Shown here one piece after another: positions 53,162 through 61,400 of a stretch of DNA of 64,000 bases. Each line of letters opens with the position of its first letter. Within the stretch, counting starts at the first letter, position 1. Source of the stretch: Planctellipticum sp942493135 (GTDB taxonomy: Bacteria > Planctomycetota > Planctomycetia > Planctomycetales > Planctomycetaceae); contig OW818684.1 of the NCBI GenBank assembly GCA_942493135.1, positions 6,076,001-6,140,000 of the forward strand, written 5' to 3'. The position numbers and the translations under genes were made by a program. A model generated the notes under the pieces. That model was not told where the DNA came from. It searched no databases and saw only the letters and a program-made list of their open reading frames with translations.

Positions 53162-55528
53162 TCAACGTTCCGACGGTGCACTCCATTTCCCGTCCCAGCC
53201 GTTCTGCAGATCGGTCAGGAATCCGCGCCATTCCACGGTCGTCCGCGTGGCGGGAAACGGCTGGGGAATCACCGGTTCCGAGGACGTCCAGACAATCGCG
53301 AACTGCCCGTCGGCTTGAATCCGGCCGATCCGCGCCGAGCGGATCAGATGTTGCGTCGCCGGATCGACGCGAACCGGCCCCTCCGGCGCCGACAGCCGCT
53401 GATTTCTGAGCGTCCGGCGAATCTCATTCGGCGCGTCGCTCCCCGCCTCCCGAACCGCCTGCGCCCACAGTTTGACGCCGATGTACGCGGCCTCCATCGG
53501 ATCGGTCACCAGTCGCTGAGCTCCGAATCGCCCCCGGAACGCCTTAAGAAACGCCGTGTTCTCTGGCGTGTCGATCGACTGAAAATAGTCCCACGCGGCA
53601 TAATCGCCGACCATGTCCCCGACGCGCAGGTGCCGCAGCTCTTCTTCACCCACGCTGAACGAGATGGTCGGCATCGCCTTCGACGTCACACCCGCCTTGC
53701 GCAGCGCCCGGAAGAACGCCACGTTGGTGTCCCCGTTGATCGTGTTGAGCAGGACGTCCGGCTTCGACGCGACGATCTGTGCCACGGCCTCCTGAACCTC
53801 CGCCGTTCCGAGCGGCAGCCAGGCCTCGCCGACCAGCTCGCCGCCGAGTCCCTGCAGATGATCCTTGATGATCTCGCCGGCGGCCCGCGGAAACACGTAG
53901 TCGGATCCGACGTGAAAGAACCGCGTCTTCTTCAGATCCCGAGCGGCCCAGGTCACCGCGGGGAGGATCTGCTGATTCGGTGCGGCCCCCGTGTAGAAGA
54001 CCTGCGGCGATTCCTCCAGACCCTCGTACTGCAGCGGATAAATCAACAGATGACCGGCTTCTTCGATCAGCGGCACCACCCGCTTGCGGCTCGCGGACGT
54101 CCAACAGCCGAAGATCGTCCCCAGTCCCTCGTCTTCAATCAGCCGACGGGCCTCGCGGGCGAAGACTTCTTCGTCCGACTGGCCGTCGGCCACCACCGCT
54201 TCCACCGGACGTCCCAGCAGACCGCCCGCGGCGTTGATCTCTCCGATCGCCAGTTGCACGGCGTCGACGACTGGGGATTCGCTCGTCGCCATTGTCCCGC
54301 TGAGCGAGTGCAGCACCCCGACTCGCAATGGCACTCCCGTCGGAGCAACGACTGCGGCGCCCGCGTTCGCAGCTCCGTTCACGCTCGCCGCGGCCCCGTC
54401 GCCCCGCATGCGGTGCAGCCAGAATCCCCCCGCCAGCAGCGCGACGCAGGCCGACGCCGTCAGCAACCAGGCCGTGGGGACGCCGCGGGCGGGTGACCCG
54501 ACTGGCGTCGCCGGCAGGCCCAGCCGACTTCCGGCTCCACTCGGCAGGACGATCTGCCCGGCTCCCGACAGGGTCGCGATCACCGCTTCCAGATCGGCCA
54601 GAAGCTCATCGGCGGACTGGTAGCGATCTTCCGGCAGCTTCGCCGTCGCCTTCTGCACGATGGCGGTGCATGCATCTGGGACCGACGGATTGATCGACCG
54701 GGGATTCGGAGGCGCCGAATGGCAGTGGGCGTACATGACCTGCATCGAACTGCCGGCCGACTGATACGGGCTCTGTCCGGTCAGCAGGCTGAAGTAAGTC
54801 GCCCCCAGCGAATAGACGTCGCTGCGCGCGTCGACCGGCCGCGACTGGCACTGCTCCGGGCTCATGTAGTAGGGCGTGCCGACGACGCGACCGGCCTGCG
54901 TGAGCTGCAGGTCGTGGATTCCGCCCTTTGCCAGTCCAAAGTCGGCAACCTTGACCACCCCCTCAACGGATCGCAACAGATTGGCAGGTTTGATGTCCCG
55001 ATGGATCAAACCCGCCGCGTGGGCCGCGGCCACTCCCCGCGTGGCGTCGGCCATCAGCCTCGTGGCTTCCAGAACCGGCAACGCGCCACGTTTCAAAATC
55101 TCGTCGGCGAGGTTCCCGCCGGCGACATACTCCATCACCAGATAGTTCGTGCCTTGGTCTTCGCCAATCTCGTAAATACCGACCGTATGCGGGTGCGTCA
55201 GCTTCCCGGCCGCGCGGGCTTCGGCGACGAAGCGAGCCTTGATCTCCGGATCGTTCGCAATCGCGTCTGGGAGGATTTTGATCGCGACATCGCGCTCGAT
55301 GACAGTGTCGTGTCCCAGACAGACGACTCCCATACCGCCCGATCCGAGAAACTGCCGGATCTCGTACCGCCCTAGCCGACTCTTCAATGCGGCCGGAGCC
55401 GAGGTGGGGGTCGGCTGGCCTGATCCGGCCGTCGATGCGTTCATTTCCGGCGCGATCAAAGTCCGGCTGTTCTCCTCAGCCAGCGGAGGATCGGGCACTT
55501 GAGGTGGGGTGAAGGGGTCGCTGGTCAT
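53162..55528 (-). CDS. Receptor-like Ser/Thr kinase fused to a UrtA/amide-type ligand-binding domain
   Basis: A 788-residue fusion. Residues 54-320 are a Hanks-type kinase: Gly loop GSGGMGVV, Lys84 in VAIK, HRDIKPANLL (catalytic Asp178), DFGLA, and GTPYYMSPEQ; all key residues are intact. One membrane helix follows (about 353-371), and about 400-770 form a type I periplasmic-binding domain of the Peripla_BP_5/6 class (GVLHSLSGTMATSE, EINAAGGLLGRPVEAVVADG, ARRLIEDEGLGTIFGCWTSA), close to urea/short-chain-amide binding proteins. The binding domain would face the periplasm and the kinase the cytoplasm, giving a one-protein sensor. No transporter gene for that ligand is adjacent. Confidence 0.93.
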   Translation of the reverse strand: MTSDPFTPPQVPDPPLAEENSRTLIAPEMNASTAGSGQPTPTSAPAALKSRLGRYEIRQFLGSGGMGVVCLGHDTVIERDVAIKILPDAIANDPEIKARFVAEARAAGKLTHPHTVGIYEIGEDQGTNYLVMEYVAGGNLADEILKRGALPVLEATRLMADATRGVAAAHAAGLIHRDIKPANLLRSVEGVVKVADFGLAKGGIHDLQLTQAGRVVGTPYYMSPEQCQSRPVDARSDVYSLGATYFSLLTGQSPYQSAGSSMQVMYAHCHSAPPNPRSINPSVPDACTAIVQKATAKLPEDRYQSADELLADLEAVIATLSGAGQIVLPSGAGSRLGLPATPVGSPARGVPTAWLLTASACVALLAGGFWLHRMRGDGAAASVNGAANAGAAVVAPTGVPLRVGVLHSLSGTMATSESPVVDAVQLAIGEINAAGGLLGRPVEAVVADGQSDEEVFAREARRLIEDEGLGTIFGCWTSASRKRVVPLIEEAGHLLIYPLQYEGLEESPQVFYTGAAPNQQILPAVTWAARDLKKTRFFHVGSDYVFPRAAGEIIKDHLQGLGGELVGEAWLPLGTAEVQEAVAQIVASKPDVLLNTINGDTNVAFFRALRKAGVTSKAMPTISFSVGEEELRHLRVGDMVGDYAAWDYFQSIDTPENTAFLKAFRGRFGAQRLVTDPMEAAYIGVKLWAQAVREAGSDAPNEIRRTLRNQRLSAPEGPVRVDPATQHLIRSARIGRIQADGQFAIVWTSSEPVIPQPFPATRTTVEWRGFLTDLQNGWDGKWSAPSER

Positions 55529-55744
55529 GCCAAATCTCAGTTCACTCGACAGAATTCATCGCATGAAGTATGGCTCAGGATCCAAGTCGGGGCGGAATTG
55601 TTCGCCAAAGAGGCTGGAAGTTGAGGCCTGTGGCACGGTAAGTCTTGGTTGAATCATCGGTTGCGTGAACCCGGATCGCGGCAGACGTCTCATCTGTTTG
55701 CGTGAGTTGAAATGATCCAATCGGCGAAATGTCTGGCGTCGATA

Positions 55745-57271
55745 CTATCCCTTCGCGCCGGAATCGGCCTCCGTCGCCGCCGGCGGAGGAGAGAACTTGT
55801 AGCTGGCGGCATTGGCGATCAGGGCCAGGCTGATGCCGCCGTAGCCGATCGCCGCCAGCACCAGGGCACAGCGTCGCCACCAGGCAGGCCGGCATTCGGG
55901 AGGCAGGAAGCGGGTATTCACCCGCAGAATCTGGATCGCCGCCACGGCCATGATCGGGCTGGCGACGATTCCCAGCACGGCGAAGAGCTGCAGAACGCTC
56001 CCCAGGTGGATCGCAAACACCGCCCACGCCGTCACGAGAAGGAGCAGCACGGCATAAATGCGACTCGCCGGCCACCTCTGAAACCGCGGCGATGCTCCCC
56101 ACAGGATGTCAGCGGAAGTGCGAATCAAACAGTCGGTATTGCCCAGGTGCGTCGAGAACAGGATCCAGAATCCGTTCAGCAGAGTCAGCAGCCATAGCCC
56201 CTGCCAGACATGGTCGGACAGGTATTGAGCCTGGAACACTCCCAGTTCCTCCTTCTGAATCTGATTGCTGCCGACAATGGCCCGGGCCAGATTCACGTTG
56301 AGAAACATGCCGACCGCGCATCCAAGCCCCCACAGAAGCTGCTGATCGATCCGGGAATAAGCCCACCAGATGCGCCAGCGCCGCATGTTCTCGGGAGTCG
56401 GCGGAAAGACGGCCCCCGTGGGCTGCAGCTCCTGGTGCCCCTGCGCCAGGGCGCTGCCGATCCCTCCGGAAAGCGCGCCCATGCCGAAGCCCTTGTCGCG
56501 AAACCAGTTGGAAATGGCGAGATTCCCCAACCCTCCCGAACCCGCCGTCGCCGCAAACAGTCCCAGCAGCACAATGTTCATCCCCGCCGGCAGCGCGCGG
56601 AACTCAAAGAACCCCCGAATCGTGCTCCACCAGATCTCCGCAGGGACCACGAGGAGGTTGGCGATCAGCAGGAAGACAAAGATAAACCCGATCATCATCC
56701 ACGACAGACGCTCCAGCACCCGTTCGATGCTCTTGCCCGAGAGCAGAATGGCTACGCAGGCAAGGATGACTCCAATGCCGATCCAGTTCATCGCCTGCGT
56801 ATCCAGTGCTCCCTGAACGGTGGAGGCATTGGCAGGCATCCGCCGCGCATAGGCCGAGAAGAGCACCGTGGCACAGCCCGCGGCAATGGCCGGCGTGGCT
56901 AGCTGGGCCGCGCCGATCGCCAGATAGAACGGCGCCCAGAGGGCAGGGCCGGGCTTGAGCCGCATGACGCCCGTCAGGATCGGCTCGCCCGTGTAGAGCG
57001 TGTAGCGAACGGCTTCGAGATTAAACAGCGACTGCAGTATGATCGCGATCGTCGCAATCCACAGAATCCCCGGCCCATAGTTGACCGCCATCAGCGGCCC
57101 CACGATCCACTCCCCGCCCCCGATCGAACCCGCCAGCAGAATCGCCCCCGGACCGATCGTTTTCAGCGTGTTCCGAAACGTCGGAGGCAGCGGCTCAGGC
57201 AGGTCGGCGACGCGCCACGGAGGAAGGCAGCCGTGATCGGCCCCGGGAGCACCGGCGGAAGAGTCCGTCAT
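55745..57271 (-). CDS. Nramp-like membrane transporter
   Basis: A 508-residue protein with about 11-12 membrane helices and the Nramp/APC layout. The first helix reads GPGAILLAGSIGGGEWIVGP; where metal-transporting Nramp proteins have DPGN, this has GGGE, so manganese/iron transport is doubtful. The amphipathic loop after the third helix (EAVRYTLYTGEPILTGVMRL) and the GLFAATAGSGGLGNLAIS segment fit the family. Members with altered first helices are widespread in planctomycetes. It precedes nothing obvious; the mannonate-dehydratase-like gene lies 54 bp upstream in the same direction. Confidence 0.85.
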   Translation of the reverse strand: MTDSSAGAPGADHGCLPPWRVADLPEPLPPTFRNTLKTIGPGAILLAGSIGGGEWIVGPLMAVNYGPGILWIATIAIILQSLFNLEAVRYTLYTGEPILTGVMRLKPGPALWAPFYLAIGAAQLATPAIAAGCATVLFSAYARRMPANASTVQGALDTQAMNWIGIGVILACVAILLSGKSIERVLERLSWMMIGFIFVFLLIANLLVVPAEIWWSTIRGFFEFRALPAGMNIVLLGLFAATAGSGGLGNLAISNWFRDKGFGMGALSGGIGSALAQGHQELQPTGAVFPPTPENMRRWRIWWAYSRIDQQLLWGLGCAVGMFLNVNLARAIVGSNQIQKEELGVFQAQYLSDHVWQGLWLLTLLNGFWILFSTHLGNTDCLIRTSADILWGASPRFQRWPASRIYAVLLLLVTAWAVFAIHLGSVLQLFAVLGIVASPIMAVAAIQILRVNTRFLPPECRPAWWRRCALVLAAIGYGGISLALIANAASYKFSPPPAATEADSGAKG

Positions 57272-57325
57272 CAGGATGTCATTTCGCTGGAGGTCAGTCT
57301 GAGGGGAGTGCGGACGTACCCAGGC

Positions 57326-58276
57326 TCAACGGGCCTCGGTCGCCTGCATGAGGCCCCGAATATACCCCCACGCGAACAGCCGGCCCAGCATGGTGTAGCC
57401 CGGTTCTCCCTCTTCGCCGACATATTGCGGCACGTGATCGGGCCGCAGCGTCCCCGCAAACCCGATCTCGCGATACGCCCGCATCGCCGCAGCCATGTCC
57501 GTCGGGCCATTGTCGTGAAAAGTCTCGCGGAAGTCTTCCGGCGTCCCCGCCACGTCGCGAAAGTGAACATACTTGATGTGCGGCCCCAGCCGGCGGATCG
57601 CCGCCGGTATGTCGACATTCATCGTCGCAAACGAGCCCTGACAAAAGCAGATGCAGTTCCGCGGGCTCGGCGCCAGGCCGATCAGCCGTTCGAAGTTTTC
57701 GACCGAGTTCATGATCCGCGCCCGCCCCAGCAGTTCCGGCAGTGGAGGATCATCGGGATGCATCGCCAGATCCACTCCCGCCCGCTCCGCCACGGGCAGC
57801 AGCTCGTTCAGAAAGCGTTCCAGATTCCCCCAGAGTTGCTCCGCCGTCACCCGACCGGCCGCAGTGACCGTCGTTGACGAATTCAACGAGACCGCCTGCT
57901 CGACCTCCTTCAGCCGGAAGGCCGTGACCCGCGCGCCTCCCCGCTCCGGCGCATCCATCTGCGTGCGGACCCAGTCCGTCCCCGCCATGAAGTTGTAGCA
58001 GAGCAGGTTGACACCCGCGTCCCCCATCGCCCGAAGGAGATCCTTCATCGCGGCCAGGTCGGTCCCGTCGTCGGTCCCCACCTTCAGCCGCTCGATCGGC
58101 AGATACCCTTCGACCACCGGCACGGTTAGACCGAACGCCTCGGCCTGTCGCTGAATCGTCCGCAACCCGCGCGCTTTCAAATCCGTATACCGCGCGACCA
58201 GGTCGGTCACGCCGCACTGCGCCGACAGTTGCAGATTCTCATTGGTGACCGGCGTCAACACCGTTCCGAGACGCAT
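57326..58276 (-). CDS. Mannonate dehydratase-like TIM-barrel enzyme (UxuA family)
   Basis: A 316-residue protein with the metal-site pattern of UxuA: MHPDDPPLPELLG, CFCQGSF, VHFRDVAGTPEDFRETF, FHDNGPTDM and RPDHVP, matching the Cys/His/Asp/His set that binds manganese in mannonate dehydratases. The classic reaction converts D-mannonate to 2-keto-3-deoxygluconate in hexuronate breakdown. It is shorter than E. coli UxuA (about 390) but near other short forms, so the substrate is probable, not certain. The next gene in the same direction is the Nramp-like transporter (54-bp gap), which might be co-transcribed. Confidence 0.85.
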   Translation of the reverse strand: MRLGTVLTPVTNENLQLSAQCGVTDLVARYTDLKARGLRTIQRQAEAFGLTVPVVEGYLPIERLKVGTDDGTDLAAMKDLLRAMGDAGVNLLCYNFMAGTDWVRTQMDAPERGGARVTAFRLKEVEQAVSLNSSTTVTAAGRVTAEQLWGNLERFLNELLPVAERAGVDLAMHPDDPPLPELLGRARIMNSVENFERLIGLAPSPRNCICFCQGSFATMNVDIPAAIRRLGPHIKYVHFRDVAGTPEDFRETFHDNGPTDMAAAMRAYREIGFAGTLRPDHVPQYVGEEGEPGYTMLGRLFAWGYIRGLMQATEAR

Positions 58277-58425
58277 GAAAGTCCCTCAGGGCCAGAGCGA
58301 AATGCGGGAATCGACCGCCGCATCACATCGCGCGGCCAGACGTCGCGGCGAGTATGGAGCATTCGCAACACTTCGGCCAGCGTTTCACCGCCCTGACGGC
58401 GCAACCCCCCCTCGCGCCTTCCCGC

Positions 58426-61400
58426 TCAATCGGCCGACGGAGATTCCTTCGCCGCAGCCGGCGCGAGCCATTCCGGTTCCAGAAACTCCTTCCGGATCCG
58501 CTCCTTGTCCGCCGTCAGAAACGGGCCGTGGTCCCGAGTCCAGTACTCGTAGAGCTTGGCCCGTAAACCGGCATCCGTGATCTTAAAAGCGCCTGCCTGC
58601 TCTTGCGCTTCCATCCAGCGTCGCATGGCATCAAACGCTTCCAGGCCTGCCTGCTGCCAAAGAATTCGACCTTCGCCGTAGTTCTCGTACAAGTGCTTCT
58701 GCAGCTTCCAGTTGCGGAGCATGAATTCGGCAAACTGGTCTTCCGAAGGGGGCCGGAGCTGGCTTCTCAAGCGAAGGTGTTCCAGTTCCAGTTGCTTCTG
58801 GTCTTCCTCGGGCAGTCCGGGAGCAGCAAGCTGCGTCTCGATCGTCCGCATCTGCTCGCGGAGCTTTGCTTCGCCCCCTGCCGCTTCAAGGCGTTCGCGG
58901 TGCTTCCGGTCGAAGTACTCCCCGGCCAACTGGATTTCCGTCTCCGTCGGCGCGATCTCGGACCGGTGCACCTCGCGATACCGCTCCAGAGCCGCCCCCA
59001 GAAAGACGCTGTGCAGCGTCTCCTCGGTGACTTCATTGCGAAACACCGGCTTCCCGCCGACTTCGCCGATCTGTTCTCGCTTGATTGGCGGCGGCCCGGT
59101 CACCGCGACTTTCACCCCGAAAACCTCCGGTTTGAACACGATTGTCCCCAAGTCATTCCCGCCAGGGGCGATCACTCGCTTGAACTGCCCCTGCGGCCAG
59201 TGCCGCACGTAACCCGCCCGCTCGTGCCAGACCCGGAACTCCCACTCGCCCGGCGGCAGATCCGGCAGCGTGAACGAGCCGTCCGGCTGACTCACCGCCA
59301 CGTACGGATTGCCGTGAATCATCAGTAAGCCGCCGGCCCAGGGACCCAGGTCCGAGCGAAAACGACTCGGGTACGGCTCCGCCGCCCGGAAGCTGATCGG
59401 CGGCGGTTGCTCGTCCGACCGTGCCGGCATCAGCATGTTCACCGGGCTGTTGAGCGCCCGCGAAAACTCCGCATGAAAGTTGAACGACACCGGATCGAGA
59501 TTCTCAACCACCACCGGCTGCCCGACCGTCGCGACAGTCATCCGCGGCGAGAAGTTGCCGTCCTGCAGCCGGATCGTCGCCGGCCGCTGCGCCAGATCTG
59601 CCGGCGGCGTCCAGGGAATTTCTCGGCTCGTGACCCAGATCACGACGTTGGCGACGCCCCCCGATTTGTCGACCAGCAGCGATGAATCCAGCGTGCTCGG
59701 CCGGATGTTCTGCTTCAGAAACTCCCGATAGGTCGCTTCGACGCCGGAAAACCGGCCATCCGGCCCCGGCGGCTGCGGCCGAGTGGCGTCGATCTCCGCG
59801 AACTGCGGCCACACGTCCTTGCGCGGCGGAGCTTCGCCGTCGTAGACGAACCGGCCGGTGAGGGTCGCCCGAGGCAGGGCGGCGTGGCGGTTTGACGGAT
59901 TCTTCGCGTCGTCGACGGCTGCCGTTTCAGTCTGTACCGCCAACGTCACCTCCCCCGATTCCGGCTTCGGCTCATCGGCCGCTCGGATCCGCTCCGAGCC
60001 ATTCGCCGCGCGAACTCGCAATCGCAACGTCTGCCCCGGTTTCGCATCGAGAATCCGGCCGACCAGTTTGTCGACCTCCCCCCCAATCCTGATCTCAAAC
60101 GGCACGCGCAGCGCATACGCTTCCCCCGCCTCAAGCCGACTTCTGATGGCGCCGGCAATCCACGGCAGCCCCGACCACTCTTCATGCCCGTTCCTCACGG
60201 CAACCCTGGCTCCCGTCTGATCGGTCACCGTGAAATCTTCAATCACCGGCCACGTGATGTTCATGAACGTCAGGTCGTCAATCGCCTTCCGCCCCTCATT
60301 CCGGACAAACAGCCGCAATTGCACGCGTTCGCCAATCTGGTACTGCGCCTTCCTCGGCGACAGAAACAGGCCCAGCGACAATCCGTCCGCATCCGGCCGG
60401 CCCCACGCCACCTGCTGCGGATCGATCTTTTCCTCGCCGAGCACCGTGTGACGGATCGAAAAACCGACCGTCCCGGCCCGCTCCAGCGCCGGCATGATCA
60501 ACCGGATTGACCACAGTTGGCTGGTCGTGAATGCGTCCGACTGGACTCCGGTCAGCACTTCGAGTTTCGCCCCCTCAGGCAGCCGGCGAGTCTTCGCGAC
60601 GGCCTTGAAGGCCGCGAACTCCCGCTCGCTGACGTCCTTTGTGTCCCGCTTCCAGTCGCTCCGCTGAATCGCCGCGACGACTTCCTCTTCGGTCAGCGGC
60701 GGCTGCTCCTGGCCGCGACCTCGCTGCGTGTTCTCCGCATTGAAGTCGCGTACGGCGTCGACCAGCGAAACGCTTTGATCGGCAGCGGGATCTTCTCCAG
60801 CGTCGAGCACCCGTTCGGCAACCGTAATCTTCTGCGTTCCCGTCGACAACTCCCCAATCCACTCGCTCTTCCCCGGCACGTAGCGATGCCGTTCATTGTC
60901 GAGGTTTCCGAAGCGAATTGTGCACTGCAGCGTGTGATGACCAGGGGCCGCCTTGACCGAATATCCGAGTCGCCGTTTCGCCGGATCAACCGGGGCGGAA
61001 GTCAGATTCACCGCGGGCATCGTCAGAAGCTGACGCTCGCCCGGCTTCAGCCGCCAGTAGCTGCGAATGTGCAGCGTCGAAGCGTGCAAGTTTTCAATGT
61101 CGACCGGTCGTCCATGCTGGTCGAGCATTTCCAGGCCGCGGGCCATCTCCTGCCCGACGACATACCCGCTGAGCTTGATCTCGCGGTCGCTGACATTCTC
61201 CACCACCACCAGATACTGCAATTCGTCCCCCGACAGCGCCGTGATGTGCGTTGGCAATGGCTTGTCGGTCGGCAACTGCTGCCACTTGCTCCAGTCGATG
61301 CCGTCGCTCGGCACCAGCCCCAGCCGCAGACCGTCGAGCGGCGGTCCCCACAATGCCTCGGGAATCTTCGCCTTCAATCCCGGCTGCAGGTACGTGACCG

